From positions 9,803,501 to 9,867,500 of the forward strand of contig NC_065575.1 in NCBI RefSeq assembly GCF_937616625.2: a stretch of 64,000 nt of DNA. The letters run 5' to 3'. The stretch comes from Mercurialis annua (taxonomy: Eukaryota; Streptophyta; Magnoliopsida; Malpighiales; Euphorbiaceae). A program made the translations under genes and the position numbers. The notes under the pieces are model-generated. The model had not been told where the DNA came from, did not search any database, and was given only the letters and a program-made list of their open reading frames with translations. The first letter of the stretch is position 1, and every line of letters starts with the position of its first letter. Positions 1-12,659 of the stretch are shown here, in pieces.

Positions 1-679
1 GTTCTCTCATGAAAGACTGGATTCAAAGCAAGTTGAATAAACAGGTAAAGAGATAGGCATCTGCAGGTTGTGAAATAAGTAAATGAGCCATTGGATTTCA
101 CAAGTTAGAGCAGCAAGAGCTCTATACTCTGCTTCTGAGCTGGACCTTGAAATAGTTGTTTGCTTTTTTGATTTCCAAGATAGCAATGAAGAACCAAAAA
201 AGACACAGAATCTAGAGACAAATCTTCTTGTATCAGGGCATGTAGCCCAATCAGCATTTATAAATGCAGTGAGCTTGAAATCTGAAGAAGCAGAGAGAAA
301 AATTCCCTGACCTAGAGCTCCTTTGATGTATCTCAATACTCTATTAGCAGCGGCTTGATGTGCACGAGTGGGACAATCAAGGAACTAAGAGAGTTGTTTA
401 GCATATGAGATGTCAGGCCTAATTATACATAAGTACAAGAGTTTGCCAATAAGCTGTAAGCAGTGTTATCAGGAAGCAAATCTTTGTCATCCTTAACAAG
501 CCTGCTAGAAGTCACCATAGGAGAAGGAGCAGGTTTGGAGTCAATAAAACCACTTGACTTGAAAAAGAATCCTCCGGTCTCTTTTGATTCGCCATTATTG
601 AACCTTGAATTTCAAAGAAGAAGTAAAGAATCTGATTGATTTTGAACGATAGAGACTGGATTAACCAGCTCTGATACCA
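1..679 (-). pseudogene. Ty1/Copia retrotransposon remnant: primer site and gag start joined to the end of RT/RNase H
   Basis: Minus-strand translation gives Copia reverse transcriptase C-terminal and RNase H sequence. It contains the words RYIKGALGQGIFL, NADWATCPDTRR and SRSSSEAEYRALA, typical of the end of Copia pol. Reading 5' to 3' on the minus strand, 679-668 reads TGGTATCAGAGC, the usual plant Copia primer site for initiator Met-tRNA. A start codon follows at 595 (MANQKRPEDSFSSQ). Within about 50 bp the sequence moves into late RT (SSRLVKDDKDLLPDNTAY). Most of gag, protease, integrase and early RT is therefore missing. Further damage includes a frameshift near 455, an in-frame stop near 385 and a frameshift near 35. 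The 3' part runs off the window edge. The element cannot encode its own proteins. The RNase H identification is firm; the single internal deletion is inferred from the abrupt change of domain. Confidence 0.85.
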
Positions 680-875
680 TAACAAGAACTTGAAGTTGAG
701 AGAATTTTATTGATTAATCTCAAAATAATATTTGTTACAAAGATTGATAACTGTTCTTGAGAGCTATTTATACAAGTTGAAAACTCCAACTTAAAACAGA
801 AACACATGTTTCTTTCTCATCACCAAAAGCATGTGCCGCTATAACAAACTTGCTGAGCTAGCAACATTGGCAACA
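680..875 (-). repeat. 5' LTR of the Copia remnant (approximate ends)
   Basis: This stretch lies directly outside the primer binding site. On the minus strand it has a TATA-like TATAAATAG near 762-770, followed by an AATAAAATTC polyadenylation-like stretch near 700. The likely outer end begins TGTTGCCAATG near 870. The inner end does not show a clear CA, so both borders are approximate. A partner LTR would lie left of position 1. Confidence 0.55.
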
Positions 876-883
876 TAAGCTAT

Positions 884-1618
884 ATGGTATTATTCTTTAA
901 TATAAATGAGTCGAACATGAACATAGTGGTGTTCGGCTCGTTTACGTTCACGAACAACTCGATTAGTAGCTCGTATATAGTTCGCGAACAAGCTCATTTT
1001 TGTACTCGATTAGTTGTTAGCGAACTAAATCATATTCAAATTAATTTATATAATTATTTTAAATAATCTTTCAAACTATATAGAGTAAACAAAACTACAT
1101 AGTTTCAGTATATTCTATCAAAACTACGTAGTTTTGGTATAAGAAAAGTTAAAAATTCATAACCCTAAAATTAAAATTGATATACTAAAAATTTAAAAGT
1201 CTAAAAGTAAAACAGGTAACCTTGAATCTAATATGCCGCCTCTCACTCAAACTCTCACTCTTTTCTTTGTTTTTTAGATATTGTTTTTAATTTACTTAGC
1301 TCGTATTCGTCTTCGTTCGTTTAATGGTTACACAAGTTGAGCTAGTGTTCATTTGTTTAACTGCTAAACGACGGGCTTGCAAATGCTCGTTTATTACTTA
1401 TCAAACTCGTTCTCGAGCTTGTTCGTGAGCTCGTTTGTTTAGCGGCTAAACGAACAAACACGAACAGAACATGAACACGATAAAATCTAAACGAACTGAA
1501 CATTAACACTCCGTTCAAAGTTTGATTGAACATGACCGAACATAAATAGCTTATTTGCTAAATGAGCTGAACATGAACACTCCAAACTCGGTTCGGCTCG
1601 GTTCATTTACACCCCATT
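884..1618. repeat. Non-coding repeat rich in GTTCG/CGAAC with inverted ends
   Basis: A dispersed plant repeat dominated by words such as GTTCGGCTCG, AACGAACAAACACGAAC and GAGCTTGTTCGTGAGC. Its ends are imperfect inverted copies: ATATAAATGAGTCGAAC on the left, and TGTAAATGAACCGAGCC when the right end is reverse-complemented. This looks like a non-autonomous DNA transposon with many subterminal motifs. Related pieces lie at 5901-6590 and 14285-14505. The superfamily cannot be told from the ends alone. The short ORF here is incidental. Confidence 0.5.
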
Positions 1619-1730
1619 ACTATATACCTCAAATTATGAGTGGGTATAAATTTTGTGCTATTTAGTACAATTTTGGATAAGAAAATAACAATTGATCTTA
1701 TGGGATGATGTGCAAAAATAATATAGATTA

Positions 1731-1960
1731 TTACGTTTTTAGTTTATTTGATCCGTGAACTTTCATTTGGTCTTATCTGGTCTCTAAATTTTGATTTTTT
1801 TTCGCTTCTTCAAATCCTCTAACATATAAAAGTCCAGAGACCAAATAAATTTAAAAAAAATAGAAAATTCAATGATTAAATAAGATCAAATGGAGGTTTA
1901 AAGATTAGATAAATTTAAAACGTAAAGTTCAGAAACCAGATAAACTAAAAAATAAAAAGT
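1731..1960. repeat. Small fold-back (MITE-like) element
   Basis: The two halves are imperfect inverted copies. The left half carries TTTTTAGTTTATTTG then GTGAACTTT; the right half, reverse-complemented, carries TTTTTAGTTTATCTG then CTGAACTTT. No coding potential and no clear target duplication was found. Confidence 0.45.
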
Positions 1961-4280
1961 TGAGGAACCTTAAAATTGACCAGTCCAAATAATATGTATA
2001 TATGAAAAATGGTGGAATTATAATAAATGAAGGATCACTTTACCCCCTTAACTTGGCACAAAATATCGAAAACGTCCAAATTAACAAAATATAATCATTT
2101 TTACCCTGAACTTATCAAATTTGGTACAAAAACACCCATCCCCACTCTCACCTAAGAGAGTGAGATACACTCTCCGATTTTAATAGTGGTTTCATTTTAC
2201 AAAGGTGGTTTTTGATAGAAAAAGGTTCAAAATAATCCTAATTTTTTTTAAATATTTTAAATTTATACCTAATAATTAAAAAAACAATCTAGTCCCTCTA
2301 ATTTAAAACTTAAAATAACAAATTAACCCTCCAAATTTTACATATATAACAAATTAACCTCTAACCTTTTATGATTTAAAAAATTAAAATTTGAAGAACA
2401 TATCGACAGGTCTGTTCTTGACGACATGTGGATCTGTTCATCACTTCCATTAAAGAAGCGAAGAAAAACTTTCCAATTTCTTAATGGAAGTGAAGGAAAT
2501 TTAATTTCTTCACTTTTTAAAGGCAGTTAAGTTTGTTCATCTTCTTGAACGAAAATTTAGTTTATCACAATTTTTCTGTTTTTTAACAGTGATTTTTAGT
2601 GTGCTGCTTGGCTGAGCCACTTTTTCCGTGTAAATTTATGAATTTTGCCACAGTTGCTCATAAAAAATAAAAATTTGATGTTAAATAACCAAAAGTAGCA
2701 GCTGGTTTCTTGATTGACTTTGTTTTGGGACTTCTCATATTCATATATATTTTAATCATTAGAATTTTGTAAAATATAGTTTCTCTTTTTCTCTTAGTTA
2801 ATTCTATTTTAAACAAAAAAATTTAATTTAATTAACAGTAGTGATTTAACCTACGTACGCATGATATTAAATAAATTTATATTATTTCACGGAATTATAA
2901 ATGTTTCAATTTATTTGACATTATTAGTTACCAAATCTGTCCTGTTTTGTCCTTCTTTCGGGGTGGATTATAAAATGAAGCAAGCAAGTATGAGTTTACT
3001 ATATAAAACTTCTTTTTCTGAAAGAGAAATTCTAGTTGCTTATTTTTCAAAAACATTACTAGTTTAGCTACTGCGGTGGTTTAATATGGGGAAACACACC
3101 TTCTTCAATGTTTCTATCATCTTACCACTATGCCAAATTTGCCAATTCTCTGAAAATTTATTTAATTTTTCAAAGTCAATTAATATTTTTTTAAACTGAT
3201 TTATTCGAATCATGTAGCATTTTAATCGACAATTTGTTTTCTTTTTAATTTTTTAAAAAATCATACATTTGACTATTGCGTAGACATAAGTAAATTAATT
3301 TTTAAAAAATTGGATAACCTTCTAGTGAGTTGGTCAAATTATGATAAATTTACAACTTCTGAAAAGTCTGAATGGATTTTCGACAAGCGAAAAACATATA
3401 GTTTTTTTGGCACTTTTAGACATTATTGATAAAAATGAAGGAAGCCAGTGAAGTTATATACTTGAAAGCAACATCTCAGTCTCACACACAAATTATAGAG
3501 GACAAAACAAGCCGCACTTGCAAATGTTCAAACCAGCAGAGCCACATGAATACTGCAGAGAGCTAAGGTAAAATTGCACATGCTACACTACTTCAATCTT
3601 TTGAGTTGCAAAGTCAATTTACTTAAACTTACATCATTTTCTATTTTTACTATTTTTTTTGTGTTGGTGAGACTAATTGCTATTGTTCTAAACCCTATTT
3701 TCAGATCTTTCATAATCCTATCTTTGCTCAAAAGCTAATTAAAGTCTCTATTCTCAAAATTTATGAGTTCTCTTTCTCTGAGAACTATGTTTGCTTAATT
3801 TACAAAAGAAGCAATTTGTAATACTAAAGCCAGTGTTGTTAATTTCAAAGTTACACTCATAATCTTACAACTAAATGGTTTAATTAGTTAGGAGAATTAA
3901 TCCAGACCTATAATGCTAGTTAGAGGCGGAACCAAAAAGAGCTTATGGTAGACACTTGACCACTCTATTATTTTGATTGGGCCCACTTTTTACAGGTCAG
4001 TAGAATGAATTTTTGAAAAAATATGAATATATAAGTTAATAGTATTGTTTATTTGCCTTAAAAACTGTATAACTGACCTTAAAATGTACAGTTTGTCAAT
4101 TTTGTCCATTTTATAAACGTTTTGTACAATCTTACCCACCTTATAAAATATATCTGAGTCCGCCACTCATGCTAGCGATTAACTTATGATTAGAACAACT
4201 TTATTGTCTGCAACTAATATCATATAGCTAGTTTATGATGTGTGAATTTCTTAAGGAACCTGCATTATCTGTTTCGGGAA
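1961..4280. other. AT-rich intergenic sequence, no gene seen
   Basis: No ORF with recognisable protein similarity. Fragments of dispersed plant repeats occur near 2030-2150 (a degenerate ACCCCTTAACTTGG-type repeat). A short inverted repeat lies near 2444-2504, where CTTCCATTAAAGAAG faces TTCTTAATGGAAG. Nothing else stands out. Confidence 0.6.
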
Positions 4281-4760
4281 AACATTTCTATTACCGAAAC
4301 TCTCGGAAACTCATACAAAATATTTCGGAGCCGTTTTTTGAATGATTAAAAACTAGATATCCGTTTCCTAATAAGAAACTCGTTTCCACAAAATAAAAAT
4401 AAAAGAGCTGATTATAAATTACAGAAAATTGATTAGCTAACCGTAAACCATCCAAGAATCTACGATCCACAAACAAAAACTACTTCTTTCTGAAAATACA
4501 ATCACTATAATCCACATTTTTATTTATTGTGAACTTAAATTTTGATTATATTCAAATAATTTATTATTCAATGTGGAGTATATAATAAATAATCTGTGAA
4601 AATATATTTTTATTAAATATTTTTTAAATTTTTAATATTTATAAATACATTTTTTTCAATGAATATACTATAATTATGTACACGTTTATTTCACGTTTCC
4701 GTTTTTTATATTTAAAAAAAAATTAATTATCATTGTTATTTCCGTTTTCATTTCCGTACA
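4281..4760. repeat. Degenerate dispersed repeat with GTTTC/CGGAAAC motifs
   Basis: Both flanks are enriched in GTTTCCG and its complement CGGAAAC (4270-4400 and 4690-4755), with AT-rich filler between. This pattern suits an old non-autonomous transposon, but I could not define the ends. Confidence 0.3.
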
Positions 4761-5640
4761 ACATAACAGCAGATGCCTGATAACAATGTGCTGGTTTATT
4801 TTTATTTTTGTAGCCAATTGACAAAAATTACATGTCTATCTGTTTTCTGGTTCCACTTGAAGTTGGCTTCGTTCCAATTTCCATCAAATCAAACTTTTTT
4901 TATTTTGGAATCTCTATTACCTTTACATTCTATCCATATGTTCCCCGCTTTCTTTCTAACACATGGATCTATATCTCAAATACACAGACTTTTACCTATG
5001 AGAGAAGATGATTTAGATTTCTGTTGCCCTAGATCTATAGTTCAAACCCTACCCAACATGGCTGGGTAAAAGAAATTCTGGAAAATAATAAAAAAACAAA
5101 CAAATTATTAAAGATTTCCAGTTCCATTTGATCATGCAGATCTGTGCATTCTTTCCAAGAATGCCCAGATCAAAGCAGAATGAAAGGTGTTCAAACCCTA
5201 GAGGAAGTAGATCTCCAGTAAAAATGAAGAACCCTAATGAGTTTTGGTGGGTACTTACTGATGGTTATGAAGATCGAACATACATAAATCTCTATCTACC
5301 AAGAGAAACCCTAATCATGAGTTCCACTTGAACCAGAAGGGAAAAACAGATCACAGAGAGAGACAGTACCAAACCCTAAAATAGTAAAAAAAAAAAAAAC
5401 TACTGGAACTAAGCTCTTATTTTATTATTATGTACTTTCAACTTTACTGAGAATGGAATTTTTAGATTTAAAGAAGAAAAGAACATAGATCTTGAAAGAA
5501 ACAAACAACTAAATAAAGCAAAATCTGGTCAAGAACATGAAGATAAACCCTAGGAGAGAGAAGTGGGGCAGATAGAGAGCTTGAAGGTGCACCATTAATG
5601 GAGGAAATCATGGTTTCACCTAAAAAATGAAACAAGTAGT
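4761..5640. other. Gene-like but unassigned segment (possible 5' UTR or non-coding transcript)
   Basis: This stretch is less AT-rich than its surroundings. It carries several AACCCTA/TAGGGTTT words and pyrimidine-rich tracts typical of plant 5' leaders. On the minus strand a donor-like CAGTAAGT reads across about 5265, and a leader-like CTTCTCTCTCCTAGGGTTT reads near 5560. A 14-15-bp hairpin occurs at 5140-5172, with GCATTCTT facing AAGAATGC. The plus-strand ORFs of 98 and 67 codons resemble no family I know. It could be an orphaned first exon, a non-coding RNA or chance. Confidence 0.25.
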
Positions 5641-5900
5641 TTTGTCATAGAGTGGTTGGACCATTTTTGTGGAAGTGGAAAGCACCAAATAAGGGATGAC
5701 TGAGAGAATTAGGGATTGAAGATTAGGTATTAGGTAATGGTAGTACAGAAAGAAGATAAAATTTGAAATGACTGTCCCCTTACTCTCTTTATGTCAATCT
5801 ATAACTCATTATTTTTAGCTCAACAAATAATTGCTCTTCCACTCTCTTTCTTTTTTCTTCATAACCTTATCTTTTTTCTGTCACTCTTGTCTGAATTAGG

Positions 5901-6590
5901 AGTGTAAACGAGTTAGGCTACTTGCGAGTTGACTTGAAAAAAGTTTGAAGTCGACTCTAAAAGTTAGAGGTGAGCTTTGAATTCGAATTGTTCGAGTATC
6001 AATTTAAGAGGCTTGTCTCGAAAGCCTGAACAGCCTCTTAGACACGTAATATAATAATTTAAATTTTTACTATATCTACTTAAATTTAGATGTATATTAT
6101 CTTGATTTATAGGATTTCATAATTTAGTGTAAAAACAATTAAATGCATTAAATATAACAAATTTTAATAACTTTGTTTTATCAAACTAATTCTCATTCTC
6201 AAGCTTGAGCTCAGATGTCGAGTAAAGTCGAAGGCAAACTACTCGAATTTCATATCAAACCAAGTTCAAGTATCAATTAAAGAGATTCGTTAGATTTGAG
6301 AGTCTAATCGAATATCACTTAAAGAGACTCGTGATCTGCCTTGAGAGTCTAATTGAATATCAGTTAAAGAGACTCGTGATCTGCCTTGAGATTCTAAATG
6401 TGCCTTACACACATTAAATGATAATTTATATTTTCTCTATATTGATGTTTATACCTCTAATTAAATGTATGGGTATATCATTAAATGTGATAAATTCTCA
6501 ATAACATTTTTTTTTATCAAACTCGAGTCAAGCTCATGCTTGACCTAAGATGTCGTCTGAACTCAAAACTTGAGAATTGAGATACACTCC
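5901..6590. repeat. Second GTTCG/CTCGA-rich non-coding element with inverted ends
   Basis: It begins GGAGTGTAAACGAG and ends GAGATACACTCC, so the reverse complement of the right end starts GGAGTGTATCTC, a 12-14-bp imperfect terminal inverted repeat. Inside are repeated TTAAAGAGACTCGTGATC blocks (near 6310 and 6365) and CTCGAGTC-like words. This resembles a non-autonomous DNA transposon related in style to 884-1618. No coding potential. Confidence 0.45.
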
Positions 6591-7904
6591 ACAACAGCAA
6601 TGTATAATATTGTGGCAGATCATACTAGTTTCTAGATCAGCAAAATCAAGAAGATCATATAGAAAATACCATTAAAATGTTTATACAATTTTTGAAAGAC
6701 AACATTAATGAATGCTAAAATGGATGAATATCACATTTTATTTAGATTCTAGAGCACAGATAAACCTAACTAAAGATCGTCCCAACATTGAAATGTTCTG
6801 CAATTTTCTTATAATAGCTAATCATCCAAGATAACATATAGCTCTTTTGAAAAAAACAAATTGGAAACTAAAATTTTCCCGACAAATTTCTTTAATTATA
6901 TTCTCGACTCAGCAAAAGAATTGAACATGACATGAAATTTTTAGAGGTATCAATAAATCTAAGAATACAAAATAAAATAAACCATCAATCTGAATCCATA
7001 ATTTTGAGATTTAAGACAAGAAGAAAATTTAAAAGGGATCAAATCTACAAATAATGAAACGATGATTGAAAAGCTTTACCTGGTATATATATATGTAGAT
7101 GGGATGTTTGTAAAGTTATGATCAATTATTTTTCAAAAGAATTTCAACCACAAACAAAGACAAAAAAATTCAAGGACAAGCAAAATCCCTCCTGATTCAC
7201 CTTTGGATTTTATTTATGGACAAAGGGCATATCTTGTTAAAATAAATACCAACAATTAAATTTATCGGTCTTTCAAATGAAAATGATTTGCAGAGACAAA
7301 TTAATAAGGGTATCTTTACTAAACTAACATCTAAATGCTTCAGTGCAAAATAAGATGATTTGTCGTTTTCAAATTCATTTCAGCTCTTGTTACTGCTAGA
7401 GAAAATGCAGTATGTTTTGGACCTAGTGCTGAAATATTATAGCTATTTTTATTGAATGATTATATAACAAATAAAGTTTTTAAGTAGAATGGTTCTTAAT
7501 TATCAAAATAAATAAAATGGTTCTTTATATTGAAAGTTTATAGTATAATTTTAGCAAAAAAAAAAGTTATATTTTCTCCGAAGTGTGTAATTTAGACTTT
7601 GTGGTAATAGTAATTAATTTTCAATTTAGATGGAGTAGGAGTTGTAGTTATTATCTAAATAGTGATAAATTTAGTCTCCAACAATGATATAGTTTCTACA
7701 CTCAACTCACATGAATATCTATTAAATTTGAAGCCTGAACAAACAAGCACACATACCCACCTCATTCTATTTTTAAATAGTTTAATTAATCAAATGAGAT
7801 TGTTAATTAATCAAATGAGGTTGTTAAGGTTCGACTTTAATCTTTCGATCGTAGAAACTCTAATATAAACAACCAATTCACACAAATTTTTTTGAGAGGA
7901 AAGA
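6591..7904. other. AT-rich intergenic sequence, no gene seen
   Basis: No recognisable coding, RNA or repeat structure apart from a short near-duplicate TTAATTAATCAAATGAG pair at 7784-7818. Confidence 0.5.
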
Positions 7905-8213
7905 AGCTCTTTATTAACTAAGAATGATTAATAAAGAGTTCGTTGATCGGGAAAGGCACTTCACCATGAAATGAGCAATTTCTACCAATAGACATACCCC
8001 ATTTAGCAATGGCATGGGCTATATGATTACAAGATCTACCAACATGTTGAAAACAAACCGAGCAAGTCAAAAAGGTAGCAAGGCCTCTATGATCAGCTGA
8101 ACATGGTCGGTAGCTCTACTCGGGTTATGAGGTCTTTGAACACGCCAAGAGAATCAGACTACACATTCACCTCCAAACAATCGATATCAGCAGCTAACTT
8201 TAACCCAAACTGG
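7905..8213 (-). pseudogene. Degenerate RNase H-like (RVT_3 type) fragment, probably from a non-LTR retrotransposon
   Basis: The minus strand translates in pieces as KLAADIDCLEVNV-stop-SDSLGVFKDLI and then, in another frame, as VCFQHVGRSCNHIAHAIAKW. These match the layout of the RNase H-like domain common in plant LINE-derived proteins: an ESD-like centre, then an R-x-x-N-x-x-A-H-x-x-A-K-W end. A stop codon and at least two frameshifts show it is dead. No upstream reverse transcriptase is present, so it is a truncated copy or captured fragment. Confidence 0.5.
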
Positions 8214-8220
8214 ACAAAAG

Positions 8221-8350
8221 AGGTCACTTTGATGTTTGAAGGTGCAATTTAAATCAAAATGTGTGGATTTTGATATTTGAAGGTGCAATTGAAAACGAAA
8301 GTTGTAGATTTGGATGAAATTGGCGATTTTACAACATTAGGTGGAAGTTT
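8221..8350. repeat. Fragment related to the fold-back element at 18779-19288
   Basis: The words GGTGCAATTGAAAACGAAAG and GATTTGGATGAAATTGGCGA resemble the right arm of the element at 18779-19288 (GGTGGAATTGAAAACTAAAA, then AATTTGGGTGAATTAGA). Only one arm is present. Confidence 0.4.
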
Positions 8351-8379
8351 TTTCAGACTAATAGTCTTTCTAATTATAA

Positions 8380-8640
8380 TATGAACTTTGAAACTTGACA
8401 ATGTCACTCATCAACTTTTATTTTTTTGGAAAATTAGAACACCGAACTAAAAAAGCGCTCACGTGGACATTATATTATACAGTCACGTTAGCACTTTTCT
8501 TGTTACATAATTGGTGTTCTAATTTACCCAAAAATGAAAATTTGTAATTGACATTGTCATGCAAATTTCAAAGTTCGTGTTTTGATTCCAAATTACGCTA
8601 AAATTTGTGATTTAATTTGCAATTAACCCTTCTAAATATA
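8380..8640. repeat. Fold-back MITE-like element
   Basis: The left arm reads ATGAACTTTGAAACTTGACAATGTCA, and its inverted counterpart near 8545-8580 reads TGACATTGTCATGCAAATTTCAAAGTTCG. Inner arms also pair (AAAATTAGAACACC with GGTGTTCTAATTT). There is no coding sequence and no clear target duplication. Confidence 0.5.
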
Positions 8641-9502
8641 TTTATATATTTTTTGTTAAATTATGTCAAATATCTGATTTCCCCTGAACTAAAGTGAAGA
8701 CTAAATTCGCAGTTTCTCCAAGCTCGAACCTCCCTAGATCCTAGCAAAGTTTATGTTGTTCATGTGATGTTTAATCATCCTAATACTCATAGTGCTAAAC
8801 CGAGTGATTCAAGATTGGATGCTGACAATTTAAAGGATATGGATATAAATACCTCTCAAACTGACCCTCCTGATATTGGACAGTTTACTTATAACAGAAA
8901 TATGATATGTAACTAGTTCTAAGTTATGCCTCCTTTCCCTGTAACAAAAAGCAGGTTACACGCTTAGTCATACACGCTCATCTAATTTCTACTTTTATAA
9001 TTTATTTGTAATTATTAAATTATGATTTAATTAAAGGTTAATTCCAATATAAAATTATCATCATAAAATTATCATCTTTACACGTTTTTTTATTTTAATC
9101 ACGTCCTTCAAAAAGTGTCTAATAAAATCACCACCTTTCATATTTTTCAAATCTATCATCGATGAGTAAAATTCGATGTATTTTTCCTTCCAAATAAATA
9201 TCTGACTAATACTCTATTAGCATACAAAATACATTTATCTTACTCTTTTTTTGTTGATTCCCGCTGTCGAGTCAACAGATATACACCGAATTTTTTTATT
9301 TGACACTTTTTAAAGTACGTAATTAAAATGAAAAAACGTATAAAGATAGTGATTTTATATGGAATTAACTCTTTAATTAATATAAAAAATAAATTAAAAA
9401 ATTAATATATTTTAGTTAGCAATTTGACATTGAACTGACAAGCGAATATATTTAGTGTGATTCGTATATATGTCTGACCAATTAAATTGGCAAAGATTTT
9501 AG
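8641..9502. other. AT-rich intergenic sequence, no gene seen
   Basis: No supported gene or RNA. The segment 9040-9370 is weakly self-complementary, like other fold-back repeats here, but its ends could not be set. Confidence 0.5.
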
Positions 9503-9803
9503 GCCAAATGACCAAAAAAAGAACCTTTTATGAAAGTTTCACAAAAGTCCAATTTTTTTAATTTTATCCGATTTGTCCTCAAATGCATGGTTTTTTTTCA
9601 ATTTTGTCCAACTACACAATTTTGCTTATGTGGTGATGATGTGTGGCATGCCACATCCACGCCACGTAGGCGTCAAATGAGCAAAATTACATAATTGGAC
9701 AAAATTAAAACGAAATCATGTGTTTCAGGAGAAATTGGATAAAATTGAAAAGTTTGGACTTTTGTGAAACTTTCATGAGAGTTTGGCCTTTTTTGGTTAT
9801 TTG
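9503..9803. repeat. Fold-back MITE with long inverted arms
   Basis: The left arm starts CCAAATGACCAAAAAA and continues ATGAAAGTTTCACAAAAGTCCAA. The right arm, reverse-complemented, starts CCAAATAACCAAAAAA and continues ATGAAAGTTTCACAAAAGTCCAA. The centre is the small palindrome TGTGGCATGCCACA. Arms are about 110 bp. No clear target duplication was found. Confidence 0.6.
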
Positions 9804-12659
9804 GTTAATACTTTATTATAACGAATATATGGAAAACGACCTATGATTATTGCTAGAAAATATTCATTTTCCTATCAATTTAGATTTCTTTTTATAGAAA
9901 GCAAGTGTCATATTTTTGCTATAACTTAATGAACCTCTAAACTTTAGAGCATTTCAAGGAGGAAAACATTTTAGAAATAGAAAAATGGAGTTCTTTCAAA
10001 ATTTGGGTAAGCATGGCAACAAAGTTGGTTGAGACAAATAGATGCTATGAACTTATGATTGTAGATTAACAAATTTTGTTCAGATAAAATTAGTGATTGA
10101 GTTAATAGATAAGAAATTATATGCATTCCTTGCGACATTAAAACTAATACTATCTAATTAGGAGCCCTTATAAAATCATAAATTAGGCAGATTTCCTCTT
10201 CAACATGCAGTCTCAATGCTATTAAATTTCCATCACTTGTAAAATCATATTGGGCTATATTTACTGTGTTGGGTCTGTATAGGCCTGAATTGATGCTCTC
10301 GACCCTTCATTCATGGCTTTAGGCTTTTCGTTATGGACTATTAAATGGGCATCCAATAGTTCACTTAGGCCCACTTCTTTGGTCAGAAGATTATTAGTAG
10401 TTTTCTATATTGCATTTTTTTGAGTTGAATACCTCGATAATTAATACTTCCTCCGTTTTAATATAATTTATCTATTTTTTTACTATCCTAAATACTTGTT
10501 CATTTTTATTAAATTATAATTTTTAAAATTGATCTTTTCATAATATTCTTATTTAATATTCACTATTTATTCTCTGCAATTTCAAGGAAGTGAAGTATTT
10601 AAATAAAATAAATGTAAAAGTTAAAATGTAAATTTGTTTTTTTTTTAAATGTGTAAAAATGATAAAGTGCATAACTATTTTGGGACGAAAAAATTACAAC
10701 ATTAAGATATGTTTGGATAAAATGGAGGTTTAAATAAAAACTTTAATGTTTAAAACGTTAGGCAATAATTATAGATTCTACTTCTAGAAATGCATAACTT
10801 TCACCTAATATGCCTTTTAAAAAATTTAAACTAGGTCAAATATATATGTACTTAAGTGTTCTGTTTCCAGATGCATTTCACGAAAATAGATCCAAAAACT
10901 ATGTGGAGTGATTCAATATTTTTTCATTAGATTTTTAAATTGTGAAGTTTTTTTTCTCAGGAAAAAATCGTATCGTCCATCAAAACTTTAACCTAATTTG
11001 CTAAGTCCCATATTAATTAAAATATAATTTCCTTATCTTTTGTAAAATATACAAAATTAGGAAGGAAGCCTAGCTAGCTAGAACACAAAATTATACACAT
11101 ATATACACGTTCCTGCTGTATGTACGTGTGATTCACAAGTAAAATTTATAATTAATAAACAATATTTCAAAAATTTAATCACATGTAATGTAGCAACTGA
11201 CTGAATGAGATACATATGAGGGTTTGGCTGATTTACCTTGGATTAATGCCCTTGAACAATCCCATACTGCATTCTTTGCCCTATACGAAAAATAACAGTT
11301 ACTAATTAACATTGATGATCCAATGATGCATGCATGAAAATTTGCATATAGAACTGACTTTTTTATATATAAAAAATTCAAAACAATTTATTTATTATTA
11401 TTTATGCACAATTAAGATCAGGAAGAAGAAAAAGAAGAGAATATATAGAAAAAAATAACTGTTATTACAGGATTTTTTTTCTTGAGCTGAGGCATTGAGA
11501 TCTAAATTTTATGTGCATGATATATATATATATATATACTTACAACAATTCAGTTGGAGCTTTTAACTTTAATCAGCGGCAAAAAGATGAGAAAAAGAAA
11601 ACAAAAATAAATGGAAATAAGTCCAAAAGTTGATGATTGAAGTATTTATAGTAGGAAGTGTTTTTGTTGACCCACCTGTGCCCATAAACGACAGAATCAA
11701 TGGCTGCGGCAGTTGGAGACAAATCGTGCAAAAAGTAAATAAGCGTCACTAATTCGTTTCTTTGCGTAACTTGTTACTAGCTACCTAGGGTTTCGTATGA
11801 TATGTCCATGTGTATATACGTAAATTATTTGTTATATATGTTACATGCTAATGGTGCGAATAAAGGATCAATTCACCCCTCAGTTTAGGCCCAAAATATC
11901 AAGAAAAATCATTTTTAATAGCATTAACATAGCGGTTTTATTTTGGTTTTAATAGCATTAACATAGCAGTTTTTTGTTGTTAAGATTGCTTTTGGATTTC
12001 TAAATAACTTGTCTCTTTTTTGTCACCGACTGCTTTGTGATTGTATTAATCAACTCAGCATTTATAAAAAAAAAAAAAGACATAGCAAAAACAATCACCA
12101 TACAACAAACAAGCTAACTTATGGATTTTTCTTTGGATTCATTTATTTGGCAAATTTGAAAGGTAAGGAATGGACGTGTCTTCAACGATAGAGTAATCAA
12201 GACACCGAATATCATTTTTCAGAGTTTCACCAAAGCGATATCTATGTTTAAATGTAATAATAAGGATTTTTTCTATTCTTGTTTAGAGTTTTTAAAAACT
12301 CTAGATTGTATTCTCTGTTCTTGATGTTTCTCCAAAATCATAGCCGTAGCCTTGATTGTGCGTAAGCTTTGATTCTTGAGATTTTGCCACTTCTTGTGAT
12401 TTTTAATGAAAGTTTTATTCATCAAAAACATTTGCTAATTACATATTTACAATTTTTCTTATAACTAAAAAAAGATTCCATTGAAATGAAATTAAAAGTT
12501 AGTTGAAAAAACTAAAATAGATTCAAATCACATGACCAAAATGGAATAATGTAAGAGTTTAGTGACTTCTAAAATCAATTATCCAATAAAATTTGATATC
12601 TCAAACTTAGATTTTACTATTATTTATAGAGAGAAACTTATATGAATCACTGAAATAAG
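9804..12659. other. AT-rich intergenic sequence with one probable Stowaway-like relic
   Basis: No gene recognised. The segment 10446-10705 begins TACTTCCTCCGTTTTAATAT and ends near TTTTGGGACGAAAAAA, the decayed ends expected of a Stowaway (Tc1/mariner) MITE. A short (TA)n run lies at 11520-11538. Short ORFs on either strand look incidental. Confidence 0.5.

Noticed and set aside
21..1066. Plus-strand ORFs at 83-310 and 884-1066
   Set aside because: The first is a shadow of the Copia RNase H frame; the second is in the GTTCG repeat.
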